NCBI RefSeq assembly: GCF_003265345.1
Contig: NZ_QFWW01000020.1
Coordinates: forward strand, 311,566-375,565
Reading direction: 5' to 3'
DNA: 64,000 nt
Source: Lentzea terrae
Lineage (GTDB): Bacteria; Actinomycetota; Actinomycetes; Mycobacteriales; Pseudonocardiaceae
Shown: positions 1 through 8,886 of the stretch, piece by piece
How positions within the stretch are numbered: position 1 is the first letter of the stretch
How the letters are laid out: each line of letters opens with the position of its first letter
The notes under the pieces: model-generated
What the model was told of the DNA's origin: nothing
The model's database searches: none
Seen by the model: the letters and a program-made list of their open reading frames with translations, nothing else
Translations under genes and position numbers: made by a program

Positions 1-597
1 GGCGAGTACATCGCGATCATGGGCGCGTCCGGGTCGGGGAAGTCGACGCTGCTCAACATCCTCGGCTGCCTCGACGTGCCGACGTCCGGCAAGTACCTCC
101 TGGACGGGATCGACACCGGGGACTTCGACGAGGAGCAGCTTTCGTTGCTGCGCAACCGGAAGATCGGGTTCGTCTTCCAGTCCTTCAACTTGGTGCCGCG
201 CACGACGGCACTGGCGAACGTCGAGCTCCCGCTGGTGTACGCGGGAGTTCGACGTGCCCAACGTCGAGAGAGAGCGCTCGCTGCGCTCGACCTCGTTGGT
301 CTCACAGACCGCACTCACCACCGACCCAACGAACTGTCTGGCGGGCAACAACAACGCGTCGCCATCGCACGTGCGCTCGTCACGTCGCCCGCGATCGTGC
401 TCGCCGACGAACCGACCGGCAACCTCGACACCGACTCCAGCCGCGAGGTCCTGGGCATCCTCGACCGCCTCAACGCCAGCGGTCGCACCGTCGTGCTGAT
501 CACGCACGAGGACTCGGTCGCAGCACACGCGATGCGCACGGTCCGTGTGGTCGACGGCTGTGTTCACTCAGACGGGGTCGCGGGGGTGCTGGTGTGA
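1..597 (+). CDS. MacB/LolD-type ABC transporter ATP-binding protein (5' end outside window)
   Basis: This is the cytoplasmic ATPase of an ABC exporter of the MacB/LolD group, which powers the FtsX-type permease encoded next. The frame is open to the left edge, so the true start lies outside the window. The Walker A motif GASGSGKST is near the beginning, followed by the signature LSGGQQQR, Walker B with IVLADEPTGNLD, and the switch histidine in LITHE. Only about the first 30 residues appear to be missing. Its TGA overlaps the GTG of the permease gene, so the two are translationally coupled. In this type of operon a membrane-fusion protein gene often lies upstream; that cannot be seen here. The substrate is unknown. 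Confidence 0.93.
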   Translation, partial: GEYIAIMGASGSGKSTLLNILGCLDVPTSGKYLLDGIDTGDFDEEQLSLLRNRKIGFVFQSFNLVPRTTALANVELPLVYAGVRRAQRRERALAALDLVGLTDRTHHRPNELSGGQQQRVAIARALVTSPAIVLADEPTGNLDTDSSREVLGILDRLNASGRTVVLITHEDSVAAHAMRTVRVVDGCVHSDGVAGVLV

Positions 598-1784
598 GGA
601 TCTTCGAAATCGCCGCGTTCGCCGTACGTGGCTTGACCGCCAACAAGATGCGGTCCGGCCTCACCACACTCGGCATCCTGATCGGCGTCGCGTCGGTGAT
701 CCTGCTGATCGCGGTCGGCAACGGCGCGTCCAGCGCGGTGCAGCAGAGCATCGCCGGGCTCGGCACGAACATCCTGACGATCAGCCCGCTGCGCGCCCAG
801 CCCGGCAGCACGGTCAAGCCGCTGACCACGGCCGATGCCGCAGCGCTGGTCGGCCCCGACTCCCCCGACGTCAAGTACGCGTCGCCGGTCGTGTCGGCCC
901 AGGCGACCGCCGGTTACGGCACGACCAGTTACGCGATCAGCCAGTTCATCGGCTCCGACCCGCGCTACTTCGAGACCACGAACAGCGCGGTCGCCCAGGG
1001 CAACCTGTTCTCCGACAACGACGTCCAGCAGGCGCGCAAGGTCGTCGTGATCGGCGCGACCGTGGCAACGCAGCTCTTTCCCGGCCTCGATCCGATCGGG
1101 AAGTCCATGCTGGTCAACAACATCCCGTTCACCGTCATCGGCGTGTTGGCGGCCAAGGGTTCCAGCGGACTGCAGGACGCCGACGACATGGCCGTCGCAC
1201 CACTCACGACCACGCAGAACGCGTTGACCGGCTACGGCAGCCTCACCCAGATCGTGGTGCAGGCTCGCTCAGCCGACGCGTTGCCGAACGCGCAGGCCCA
1301 GGTCACCACGATCCTCAACGGCCGGCACAAGATCACCACCACACCCGACTACCGGATCCTCAGCCAGGACCAGCTGCTCACCGCGCGGACCGCGACGACG
1401 GAGACGTTCACCGTGCTGCTCGCGTCGGTGGCCGCGATCTCGTTGCTGGTGGGCGGGATCGGCATCACGAACATCATGCTGGTCACCGTCACCGAACGGA
1501 TCCGCGAGATCGGCATCCGCAAGGCCGTCGGCGCGCCCCGGTCGTCGATCCTGGGCCAGTTCCTGATCGAGGCGACGCTGCTGAGCCTGTTCGGCGGGGC
1601 GCTGGGCGTGGCCGCGGGCCTGATCGGCAGCCAGTTCACCATCGCGGGCATCAAACCCGTGCTCGTGCCGTCGTCGGTGCTGCTCGCGTTCGCGGTGTCG
1701 GCGTTGATCGGCCTGTTCTTCGGCAGTTACCCCGCCTCGCGCGCGGCGAAGCTCCGTCCCATCGAAGCCCTCAGGCATGAATAG
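594..1784 (+). CDS. MacB-like ABC transporter permease (FtsX family)
   Basis: The 396-residue membrane subunit of the exporter starts at a GTG that overlaps the stop of the ATPase gene by 4 nt. The architecture is that of MacB. One membrane segment lies near residues 20-42 and is followed by a large extracytoplasmic MacB-PCD-type domain of about 220 residues. A C-terminal FtsX domain with three more helices follows. The motif ERIREIGIRKAVGAPRSSIL, the conserved cytoplasmic loop that contacts the ATPase, lies before the third helix. The product probably expels a peptide, antibiotic or envelope compound. The co-transcribed two-component genes suggest induction by that compound or by envelope stress. 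Confidence 0.92.
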   Translation: MRIFEIAAFAVRGLTANKMRSGLTTLGILIGVASVILLIAVGNGASSAVQQSIAGLGTNILTISPLRAQPGSTVKPLTTADAAALVGPDSPDVKYASPVVSAQATAGYGTTSYAISQFIGSDPRYFETTNSAVAQGNLFSDNDVQQARKVVVIGATVATQLFPGLDPIGKSMLVNNIPFTVIGVLAAKGSSGLQDADDMAVAPLTTTQNALTGYGSLTQIVVQARSADALPNAQAQVTTILNGRHKITTTPDYRILSQDQLLTARTATTETFTVLLASVAAISLLVGGIGITNIMLVTVTERIREIGIRKAVGAPRSSILGQFLIEATLLSLFGGALGVAAGLIGSQFTIAGIKPVLVPSSVLLAFAVSALIGLFFGSYPASRAAKLRPIEALRHE

Positions 1785-1794
1785 GGAGATTTCT

Positions 1795-2262
1795 GTGACC
1801 AACCCACTCGACCAGCCGCTCGAGAACGACATCTCGGCAGAACTGAAGGAGCGCAAGACCGGATTCGGCAAGTCCACGATCATCCTGGGTGTCGCGGTGC
1901 TCGCCATCGTCGCGTTCGTCGGCGGGGTGTTCGTGCAGAAGTCCTTCGGCTCCGCGCAAACTCTCCAGAACGCCGCACGCCAGTTCAACGGCACGCCGCC
2001 GACGGGTGGGCAGCAGCGGGGCAACGGCGGGCGCGGCACCATCGGCACGATCGACCGCATCGAGGGCACGACCGTCTACGTGAAGACGATGAACGGCCAG
2101 ATCGTCAAGGTGTCCACTTCGGACTCGACGAAGGTGGAGGTCACGACCGAGGGCAAGCTCGACGACCTGAAGGCCGGCCAGCAGGTCGTCGTGCAAGGTC
2201 AGGCGGGTGAGGACGGCACGGTGAACGGGCAGACCATCACGCAGCGGCCGACGACCGGGTGA
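1795..2262 (+). CDS. membrane-anchored protein with DUF5666-like domain
   Basis: This 155-residue protein has an N-terminal cytoplasmic stretch, one membrane helix at about residues 28-48, and an outward-facing tail. The tail has a Gly/Gln/Arg-rich linker followed by a small beta domain (GTIDRIEGTTVYVKT...) that resembles DUF5666. I chose the GTG at 1795 because AGGGAG at 1783-1788 is correctly spaced; an ATG at 1777 in the same frame would lie inside the permease gene and lacks this site. Its stop lies just before the response regulator gene. Proteins of this type are often found beside exporter and sensor genes, but the function is not known. Confidence 0.75.
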   Translation: MTNPLDQPLENDISAELKERKTGFGKSTIILGVAVLAIVAFVGGVFVQKSFGSAQTLQNAARQFNGTPPTGGQQRGNGGRGTIGTIDRIEGTTVYVKTMNGQIVKVSTSDSTKVEVTTEGKLDDLKAGQQVVVQGQAGEDGTVNGQTITQRPTTG

Positions 2263-2276
2263 TGCAGGATCAACGC

Positions 2277-2954
2277 GTGGAACGTGGCCGGCTGCTCGTC
2301 GTCGAGGACGAACCCAGCATCCGCGAGCTGCTGTGCGCGAGCCTGCGGTTCGCCGGGTTCGCCGTGTCCAGCGCGGCGACCGGCGGCGAAGCGCTGACAG
2401 CTGCCCGCGTCGAGTCGCCCGATCTGGTGCTGCTCGACGTGATGCTGCCCGACCGCGACGGGTTCGAGGTGGTGCGGCGGCTGCGTTCCAGCGGTGTGCG
2501 GGTGCCGGTGCTCTACCTGACCGCGCGGGACAGCACGGACGACCGCATCACCGGCCTGACGATCGGCGGCGACGGGTACATCACCAAGCCGTTCAGCCTG
2601 GAGGAGGTCATCGCCCGCGTGACGGCCGTGCTGCGCCGTACCCGGCCCGGGCACGAAAGCGAGCAGCTGACGTGCGGTGACCTGTCGCTGGACGTGGAGA
2701 GCCACATCGTGCGGCGCGGGTCGAGGGTCGTCGAGCTGTCGCCGACGGAGTTCCGGTTGCTGCACTACCTGATGCGGAACTCCGGGCGGGTGCTGTCGAA
2801 GGCGCAGATCCTCGACCAGGTGTGGCCGAACGACTTCGACGGCGACGTCGGCGTGGTCGAGTCGTACATCTCGTACCTGCGGCGCAAAGTGGACGCTTCG
2901 GAGCCGCGGCTGATCCACACCGTCCGCGGCATCGGGTACATGATTCGCCCATGA
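2277..2954 (+). CDS. OmpR/PhoB-family response regulator
   Basis: This two-domain DNA-binding regulator is the partner of the kinase that follows. The receiver domain has the acidic pair in VVEDEP, the phosphoacceptor Asp in LVLLDVMLPD (residue 54 from the chosen start) and the conserved lysine in ITKPF. The C-terminal winged helix includes LSPTEFRLLHYLMRNSGRVL and ends with the HTVRGIGYM strand. The GTG at 2277 is preferred because AGGA at 2266-2269 has good spacing; the in-frame GTG 2259 and ATG 2262 are alternatives. The gene overlaps the kinase start by 4 nt (ATGA). It probably controls the exporter operon. Confidence 0.93.
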   Translation: MERGRLLVVEDEPSIRELLCASLRFAGFAVSSAATGGEALTAARVESPDLVLLDVMLPDRDGFEVVRRLRSSGVRVPVLYLTARDSTDDRITGLTIGGDGYITKPFSLEEVIARVTAVLRRTRPGHESEQLTCGDLSLDVESHIVRRGSRVVELSPTEFRLLHYLMRNSGRVLSKAQILDQVWPNDFDGDVGVVESYISYLRRKVDASEPRLIHTVRGIGYMIRP

Positions 2955-4201
2955 CGTTGCGCGCGCGGCTCGTGGTCGTGCTCGTCGCCCTGGTGGCCGC
3001 GGGCCTGTTCAGCACGTGGCTGATCGGCTCGCAGGTGATGGAGCGATACCTCCTCGGCCAGGTCGACGCGCGGCTGGATCGGGTGGTGTCGATGCCGCGG
3101 ACGTTGCCCCTGCGCGACAACATGGTGCTGCGCGACGCGAACGGGGTCGTGGCGGGCACGCCGGTCGAGGGACTGCCTGGGTACGGGACGTTGAAGCCCG
3201 GCGAGCACGTCACGTCCGGCACGCACCGGATCGTGATGCGGCAGTTCGACGGCGCGGAGCTGGTCGCGGTGGCGGACCAGTCGGACGTCGACAAGGCGGT
3301 CGGCGACCTGCGGCTGGCGTTCCTGCTGATCAGCCTCGGCGCGTTGATCCTGGTGGGGATGGCCGGGTACGTGCTGGTGCGGTCGTCCACGCGGGCGTTG
3401 GAGGAGGTCGAGCAGGTCGCCGGCGAGATCGCGGCCGGAGACCTTTCTCGGCGGGTGCCCGTGCGGCGGCCCGGTAGCGAGGTCGGGCGGCTGGCTTCGG
3501 CGCTGAACACGATGCTCGGGCAGATCGAGCAGGCGTTCGCGGTGCGGGTGTCGTCGGAGAACCGGATGCGTCAGTTCGTCGCCGACGCGTCGCACGAGCT
3601 GCGAACGCCGTTGACGTCGATTCGGGGCTATGCCGAGCTTTACCGGCAGGGCGCGGCTCCGGATCCGGCCGAGGTGTTGCGGCGCATCGAGGACCAGGCG
3701 TCCCGGATGGGGTTGCTGGTCGACGATTTGCTTCAGCTGGCGCGGCTGGATTCCGCACAGCCACTGGTGTTGTCCACTGTGGACCTCGTGGTGCTGGTGA
3801 CCGATGCGGTGGTCGAGGCGAGGGTGCGGGATCCTGAGCGCACGGTGTCGCTGGAGCTTCCTGGCGAGCCGGTGCTGGTGCAGGGGGACGAGGCTCGGGT
3901 GCGGCAGGTGCTGACCAACCTGCTCGACAACGCCCTGACGCACACGCCTGCCGGCTCGCCGATCGAGGTTCGGCTTTCTGACTCCGCGATCGAAGTGGCT
4001 GATCACGGGCCTGGGATGGCCGCTGAGCAGGCTTCACGGGTGTTCGAACGGTTCTACCGCGCGGATTCCGCTCGTGGGCCGGGTGGGAGCGGGCTGGGGC
4101 TGGCGATCGTGGCGGCGTTGGTGGCTGCGCACGGCTGGAAGGTTGAACTGGACACCGCGCCTGGTGAGGGCGCGGTGTTCCGGGTGCTGTTCGGGTCGTG
4201 A
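2951..4201 (+). CDS. sensor histidine kinase (HAMP, HisKA, HATPase)
   Basis: This 416-residue membrane sensor kinase has a helix near residues 5-27, an extracytoplasmic sensor loop of roughly 90 residues, a second helix around residues 120-142 and then a HAMP domain. The phosphorylated histidine lies in DASHELRTPLTSIRGY. The ATPase domain shows the N box DNALTHTPAGSP, DHGPGM and GGSGLGLAIV. It starts at the ATG overlapping the response regulator stop. It is the last gene of the operon, so exporter, small membrane protein, regulator and kinase are likely co-transcribed. The signal is unknown. Confidence 0.93.
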   Translation: MTLRARLVVVLVALVAAGLFSTWLIGSQVMERYLLGQVDARLDRVVSMPRTLPLRDNMVLRDANGVVAGTPVEGLPGYGTLKPGEHVTSGTHRIVMRQFDGAELVAVADQSDVDKAVGDLRLAFLLISLGALILVGMAGYVLVRSSTRALEEVEQVAGEIAAGDLSRRVPVRRPGSEVGRLASALNTMLGQIEQAFAVRVSSENRMRQFVADASHELRTPLTSIRGYAELYRQGAAPDPAEVLRRIEDQASRMGLLVDDLLQLARLDSAQPLVLSTVDLVVLVTDAVVEARVRDPERTVSLELPGEPVLVQGDEARVRQVLTNLLDNALTHTPAGSPIEVRLSDSAIEVADHGPGMAAEQASRVFERFYRADSARGPGGSGLGLAIVAALVAAHGWKVELDTAPGEGAVFRVLFGS

Positions 4202-4423
4202 CCAAGTCCGTTCGTGGTGCTCCGCAGGAAAGTCGCTCGGGCTGGAGCCGGTCGCGCGGGCTTGCGCGATCTCCTCGGCGTAGCGCTCGTTGCGCGGGCA
4301 CCAAGGCGCGGCCGGGATGTACATGACGTTGCCCCAGCCTTGTTGGCCGGTGACCGGCGCGACCGCGGCGTCGGTCGTATCGCCGTCGTTGGCCGGCGCG
4401 CGGCCCATGCGTTGGAGCAGCTG
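4202..4423 (-). pseudogene. C-terminal remnant of a DUF1479 (YbiU-like) dioxygenase gene
   Basis: One minus-strand frame encodes a segment with APVTGQQGWGNVMYIPAAPW followed by CPRNERYAEE and SPSDFPAEH, which looks like the C-terminus of the DUF1479 family (putative Fe/2-oxoglutarate enzymes, over 400 residues). Just before it, GDTTDAAVAPV stands where family members usually read GDTVWWHxDxxHAVAPV, so a short deletion appears to have removed the metal-binding His/Asp region. No N-terminal part is found upstream. At the other end the frame runs into the kinase gene without its own nearby stop. The match was made from memory of the family, without an alignment. Confidence 0.6.
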
Positions 4424-4475
4424 AGGACCGCGCTGGTCGAGGCCGCTAGACCACGGTGAAGCACGTTCTGGCAGG

Positions 4476-5618
4476 TCACCACTCGGCGAACGAGCCGTCG
4501 TCGTGCCGCCAGACCGGCGACCGCCACGAGTGCCCTATCTCCGCGGCCCTGCGCACCGCCGCCTCGTCGACCTCGACCCCCAGCCCCGGCCCGGTCGGCC
4601 GCGCGATCCAGCCGTCCACCACCCGCACCGGCGCCATGTCCACCAGGTAGGTGGGATCGGTGCCGTTGTAGTGCATGCCGACACTCTGTTCCTGGATCAG
4701 GAAGTTCGGCGTCGTGAACGCCACCTGCAGCGACGCCGCCAGCGAGATCGGCCCGAGTGGACAATGCGGCGCGATCGACGCCCCGTAGATCTCCGCCAGC
4801 GAGCCGATGCGCCGCAGTTCGGAGATGCCGCCGGCGTGCGACGGATCGGGCTGCACCACCGCCACACCCGCGTCCAGCACGGGCTTGAACTCCCAGCGCG
4901 AGTACAGCCGCTCCCCCGTCGCGATCGGCACGGTCGAGGCTTGGACCACGGATGCCAGCACGTCGGCCGGCAGCTCGGGCAGCACCGGTTCCTCGACGAA
5001 CATCGGCTGCACCTCCTCGAGCATGCGCACCAGACGTCGTGCCATGGCAGGAGAAACGCGACCGTGGAAGTCGATGGCCAAGTCGCCGTCCGGTCCCAGC
5101 GCGAGGCGAGCCTGACGCGCACGTTCCAGCACGGCATGAGCTTCGGCAGGCGACGCGATGGGCCGCATCTCGGCGGTGGCGTTCATCTTCACCGCGGTGA
5201 AGCCTTCGGAAACCTGCTGGGCGACCGCCTCGTGGACACCGTCCGGCCGGTCGCCGCCCACCCACGAGTAGGCGCGGACGCGGTCGCGGACCGGGCCGCC
5301 CAGCAGCTCGTGCACGGGCAGGCCGCGCGCTTTGCCGGCGATGTCCCACAACGCGTGGTCGTAGCCGGAGAGCGCCGACGACAGCACCGGGCCACCGCGG
5401 TAGAAACCGCCGCGCCGCAGGACCTGCCAGAGGTCCTCGACGCGCAACGGGTCCTGGCCGATCACCAGCTCGGCGAGCTCGTGCACGGCCGCGCGGACCG
5501 TCTCGGCCCTGCCCTCGACCACGGGCTCGCCCCAGCCGCTCACCCCTTCGTCGGTGCTCACCTTGAGGAACAACCAGCGGGGCTCGACCAGGAACGTCTC
5601 GACCGCCGTCACCTTCAT
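4476..5618 (-). CDS. dgoD: D-galactonate dehydratase
   Basis: This 380-residue enolase-superfamily enzyme dehydrates D-galactonate to 2-dehydro-3-deoxy-D-galactonate. Metal and catalytic residues are visible: D183 and H185 in IDFHGR, E209 in FVEEP, E236 in TGERLYSR and H285 in APHCPLGP. These closely match the E. coli enzyme in spacing, as does the total length. The ATG at 5618 has AAGGA upstream and overlaps the stop of the SDR gene (ATGA), so the two are co-translated. With the KDPGal aldolase read from the divergent side it forms the core of a DeLey-Doudoroff type galactose/galactonate route. A related sugar-acid specificity cannot be excluded. Confidence 0.9.
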   Translation of the reverse strand: MKVTAVETFLVEPRWLFLKVSTDEGVSGWGEPVVEGRAETVRAAVHELAELVIGQDPLRVEDLWQVLRRGGFYRGGPVLSSALSGYDHALWDIAGKARGLPVHELLGGPVRDRVRAYSWVGGDRPDGVHEAVAQQVSEGFTAVKMNATAEMRPIASPAEAHAVLERARQARLALGPDGDLAIDFHGRVSPAMARRLVRMLEEVQPMFVEEPVLPELPADVLASVVQASTVPIATGERLYSRWEFKPVLDAGVAVVQPDPSHAGGISELRRIGSLAEIYGASIAPHCPLGPISLAASLQVAFTTPNFLIQEQSVGMHYNGTDPTYLVDMAPVRVVDGWIARPTGPGLGVEVDEAAVRRAAEIGHSWRSPVWRHDDGSFAEW

Positions 5619-6295
5619 GAACTGTCCTTCGCCGCGGACCAGCCGCCGTCGACCAGAATCTCCGCGCCCGTCACGAACGACGCCCCCGGAGACAACAGAA
5701 AACCGATCACCGAAGCCACCTCGGCCGGGTCGCCGAGGCGGCCGGCCGGGGTGGCCCGGGCACTGCGTTCGCGATCCTCTTCCGACACCCGGTCCCACGC
5801 CGCCGTCAGCACGGGACCGGGCAGCACCGCGTTCACCCGGACGTCCGGCGCGTACTCGACGGCGAGTTGGCGGGTGAGTGCTACCAGGCCGCCCTTCGAG
5901 GCCGCGTACGCGCCGTGGCCGGGGATGCCGAAGTGCGCGTGCACCGATGAGACCAGCACGACGGAACCACCGCGCTCACGCAGTGACGGCAGGCAGGCCT
6001 GGAGGCCGTGGAAGGCGCCGCCGAGGTTGACCGCGAGCTGCCGTTCCCACTCGGCAGGAGAGGTGGCGTCGAGTGGCTTGACCGCGACCGTGAAGGCGTT
6101 GCTCACCAACGCGTCCACGCCGCCGTCGCTCAGCTCGACCGCTCGCCGCCACGTCTCCGGATCGCTGACGTCGCCTTTCACCGCGACGTCACCGGTGATG
6201 TCGATGCCGATCACCCGATACCCGTTGTCGGTCAGGTGCTGTGCCGTGGCGGCACCGATTCCCGCTGCCGCACCCGACACCACCGCGCACTTCAT
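5615..6295 (-). CDS. SDR-family oxidoreductase, probable sugar dehydrogenase of the galactonate pathway
   Basis: This 226-residue classical short-chain dehydrogenase has the cofactor loop GAAAGIG near the N-terminus. The catalytic triad sits in LVSSVHAHFGIPGHGAYAAS plus the following KGG lysine, and the usual DGG end motif is present. The NNAG motif is replaced by SNAF. GGAGAA lies 8 nt before the ATG. It is the first gene of the minus-strand transcript and overlaps dgoD. The context suggests oxidation of galactose to galactonolactone, or of another pathway intermediate, with NAD(P). The substrate is inferred only from its neighbours. Confidence 0.82.
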   Translation of the reverse strand: MKCAVVSGAAAGIGAATAQHLTDNGYRVIGIDITGDVAVKGDVSDPETWRRAVELSDGGVDALVSNAFTVAVKPLDATSPAEWERQLAVNLGGAFHGLQACLPSLRERGGSVVLVSSVHAHFGIPGHGAYAASKGGLVALTRQLAVEYAPDVRVNAVLPGPVLTAAWDRVSEEDRERSARATPAGRLGDPAEVASVIGFLLSPGASFVTGAEILVDGGWSAAKDSS

Positions 6296-6330
6296 GCAGG
6301 TTCTCCTAGAGCTGGTAGGCCGAAGCCTAC

Positions 6331-6348
6331 AATAATTCGTAATTTATG
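6331..6348. promoter_or_regulatory. candidate GntR operator in the SDR-dgoD / KDPGal aldolase divergent promoter
   Basis: The element AATAATTCGTAATTTATG lies between the two divergent genes. It matches the element at 11820-11837 at 17 of 18 positions and contains the near-palindrome ATAA-N8-TTAT. The AT-rich patch stands out in this GC-rich DNA. It is probably bound by the GntR protein encoded at 11860. Confidence 0.65.
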
Positions 6349-6365
6349 TGTAGTAGGCTGACGGG

Positions 6366-6956
6366 GTGGGCTACCGCTACGAGATCATCCAGGCTGTGGT
6401 GCGACAGGGCATCATCGCGATCATCCGCACCGGCGACACCGCTTCTGCTGTTCAGGCCGCTGTTCCGTTGCTGGACGCGGGTCTCGAGGCGCTTGAGCTT
6501 CCGTTGACCAACCCTGGTGCGTTGGACGCGATCCGGCAGCTGCGCTTGGACTATCCAGACGCGACGATCGGCGCGGGTTCCGTGCTGGACGAGGCTTCCG
6601 CGGTGGCCGCTGTGCGTGCGGGCGCGCAGTTCCTGGTGGCGCCCAACCTGGACGTGTCGGTGATCCGGGCGGGCCATCGCTACGGGGCGGCCGTGTTGCC
6701 GGGTGCGGGCACCGTTTCCGAGGTCGTGCAGGCGCTGGAGGCCGGGGCGGACGCGGTGAAGGTGTTCCCCGCGCCGACGCCTCAATGGGTCAAGGACGTG
6801 CTCGCCGTGCTGCCGTATGCGCCGCTGGTGCCGACCGGTGGGGTGGCGCCGCCGGACGTACCTGCGTGGCTCGAAGCGGGCGCGGTGGCGTGCGGGGTCG
6901 GTTCGGCCCTCGCCCGCACGCCGATCGAGGAGATCAAGGCCCTGGTACGGGCCTGA
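6366..6956 (+). CDS. dgoA: 2-dehydro-3-deoxy-6-phosphogalactonate aldolase
   Basis: This 196-residue KDPG/KDPGal-type class I aldolase splits the phosphorylated (or free) keto-deoxy sugar acid into pyruvate and a triose. The Schiff-base lysine is K132 in AVKVFPAP; the catalytic Glu is in LELPLTNP (E44) and the phosphate/carboxylate loop in PTGG. The start is a GTG with only a weak ribosome-binding site. Its promoter is shared with the SDR-dgoD pair on the other strand. The last 23 nt overlap the convergent alpha-galactosidase gene. No 2-keto-3-deoxygalactonokinase gene is present nearby, so the phosphorylation step must be encoded elsewhere or bypassed. Confidence 0.88.
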   Translation: MGYRYEIIQAVVRQGIIAIIRTGDTASAVQAAVPLLDAGLEALELPLTNPGALDAIRQLRLDYPDATIGAGSVLDEASAVAAVRAGAQFLVAPNLDVSVIRAGHRYGAAVLPGAGTVSEVVQALEAGADAVKVFPAPTPQWVKDVLAVLPYAPLVPTGGVAPPDVPAWLEAGAVACGVGSALARTPIEEIKALVRA

Positions 6957-8886
6957 GGACGACCACTTCAGCGTCATTGGTGAGCGACCAGTTCAGCGGC
7001 AAGCCGACGTACGTCAGGTGCGCGGCCGAATACACGTCACCGTTTTCATCCACATAGGACTGTGCGGTCAGCCCCTTCAGCTTCACCCGCGACGACTGGC
7101 CGGGCACAATCGGCACCCCTGTCAGCGTCCCGGTGTTCCAGGCCAGCACGACCACACGATCAGCGCCGGAGTACTGGACCGCGTCGTCCAGCAGATGCGC
7201 CTCACCCGTGTGCACGACATCGCGGATGTCCTTGTACTTCTTGATGAGCACGGCGGCTTCTTCGCGTTCCTCCTGCGACCATTGGCGAACATCGGCACCA
7301 ATGCCCAGCACACCTGCCATCGCGAGCACGAACCGGAACTTCAACGAGCGCGGCCGGGCGTCGAAGATCCCAGGCGCGTCAGTCACCCAAGACGACATCA
7401 GGTGCGGCGCGTGCATGTGCAGGAACCCGCGCTGGATCTTCAACCGGTCCAGCGGCGCGGTGTTGTCGCTGGGCCACACCACGTCCACCCGGCCGGTGGT
7501 GGCCAGGTCGGTACGGCCGCCGCCACCCGCGCAGCCCTCGACCAGCACGTGCGGGTGGTTGACGCGCAGGTGGTCGAGCACGCGCCAGTAGTTGCGGACG
7601 TGGGCGTTGTCGAGCTCGCCGGCGCGTTCGGTGGCGGGGCGGTTCATGTCCCACTTCAGGTAGCTGATCCGGTACTCGGTCAGCAGGCGGTCCAGTGTGG
7701 ACACGACGAACTCGAACACCTCGGGCAGACCGAGGTTGAGCAGCAGCTGGTTGCGGATCAGCGTGGGCTCGCGGCCGGCGGTCCGGTACACCCAGTCCGG
7801 GTGGTCGGCGTAGAGCTGCGACTTCGGGCTCACGCACTCCGGTTCGACCCACAACCCGAACTCCAGGCCCATCCCGCGCACGTCCTCGACGAACCTGCCG
7901 AAGTCCGGCGACTCCGGGTACCAGTCGCCGAGGCCACCGGTGTCGTCGTGGCGGCCGACGAACCAGCCGTCGTCGACCACGAACAGCTCGACACCGAGGT
8001 CGGCGGCGATCCGCGCCAGTTGGAGCTGACGGGGCAGGTCGACGTCGAATCCCGTGGCCTCCCAAGAGTTGTAGAGGACGGGCTTCCGCCCAGGCCTCGA
8101 TCGCAGCCGGTCGTAGGCATGCCAGACCCGTGCCAGGCCGTCCGTCGAGTACGCCAGCGCCACCTCAGGCGTCGTGACGGTCTCCCCCGGCCCGACCACG
8201 ACCGGGCCGAGCATTCCGGCACGCACACGCGTGAGTCCGGACGGCTCGACCTCGGCGGTGATCTCCCAGGACCCGGACCACGCCAGCGACACGCCCCACG
8301 TGTCGTCCACGGACAACCAGGGCGCGAAGTTGTGCCCGGGAACGCCGTAGGAGCTGCCGATCTTGAATCCACCCGCGGGCAGGGAAACGTGCTCCAGCTG
8401 GAACTCGCGCGCCCACTCACCGTGCAGAAAGGACAGTCGTGGGCTGCGAACCGGCAGGCACACGCCCGCCGATCCGATCCGGTCGAGACGCAGCTGCCCG
8501 CCGGACGTGTTGGTCAGCTCGACCCACCGCGCCAGCACGTCGACCTCGGTTTCGGGCCGGTAGCAGAGCACCGCGCGGAGTCCGGCCACCGCGTCGACGA
8601 ACACCAGCCGCAGCACGCCACCGGACTCGATGGCGCCGTCGAACATGAACCACGAGTCGCCGGGAAGCTCCAGGTCAGCGCCGGTGAAGGGACGCTGGCC
8701 ACGCGGCACGTACTCGACCGGTGCCGCATCGGCCTCGGTGATGAAGTGGATCTCGCCGAGGTTCTTGAGCGGCGACGGCCCGCACTCCACGCCGTGCGGA
8801 CCCCACGCAACCAGTTCCGCCCACCGGCCGCCGGGTTCGACCGCCACCGTGTAGGAGGTGGTGGCCATCCTGAGCGTCCACGTCAT
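6934..8886 (-). CDS. alpha-galactosidase, GH36 family
   Basis: This 650-residue GH36 enzyme releases terminal alpha-galactose from oligosaccharides such as melibiose or raffinose. The nucleophile is D413 in YLKWDMNRP and the acid/base is D474 in WPSDNT; LFVVDDGWF precedes them in the barrel. A large N-terminal beta-sandwich domain of about 260 residues comes first. There is no signal peptide, so it acts in the cytoplasm on imported sugar. Its ATG overlaps the stop of the permease gene by 4 nt, making it the last gene of the importer operon. Released galactose would feed the SDR-DgoD-aldolase route. Confidence 0.92.
   Translation of the reverse strand: MTWTLRMATTSYTVAVEPGGRWAELVAWGPHGVECGPSPLKNLGEIHFITEADAAPVEYVPRGQRPFTGADLELPGDSWFMFDGAIESGGVLRLVFVDAVAGLRAVLCYRPETEVDVLARWVELTNTSGGQLRLDRIGSAGVCLPVRSPRLSFLHGEWAREFQLEHVSLPAGGFKIGSSYGVPGHNFAPWLSVDDTWGVSLAWSGSWEITAEVEPSGLTRVRAGMLGPVVVGPGETVTTPEVALAYSTDGLARVWHAYDRLRSRPGRKPVLYNSWEATGFDVDLPRQLQLARIAADLGVELFVVDDGWFVGRHDDTGGLGDWYPESPDFGRFVEDVRGMGLEFGLWVEPECVSPKSQLYADHPDWVYRTAGREPTLIRNQLLLNLGLPEVFEFVVSTLDRLLTEYRISYLKWDMNRPATERAGELDNAHVRNYWRVLDHLRVNHPHVLVEGCAGGGGRTDLATTGRVDVVWPSDNTAPLDRLKIQRGFLHMHAPHLMSSWVTDAPGIFDARPRSLKFRFVLAMAGVLGIGADVRQWSQEEREEAAVLIKKYKDIRDVVHTGEAHLLDDAVQYSGADRVVVLAWNTGTLTGVPIVPGQSSRVKLKGLTAQSYVDENGDVYSAAHLTYVGLPLNWSLTNDAEVVVLRPVPGP

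Noticed and set aside
7379..8065. Open frame inside the alpha-galactosidase gene in another frame
   Set aside because: It is Arg/Pro-rich shadow sequence; the GH36 frame contains both catalytic motifs and continues without break.
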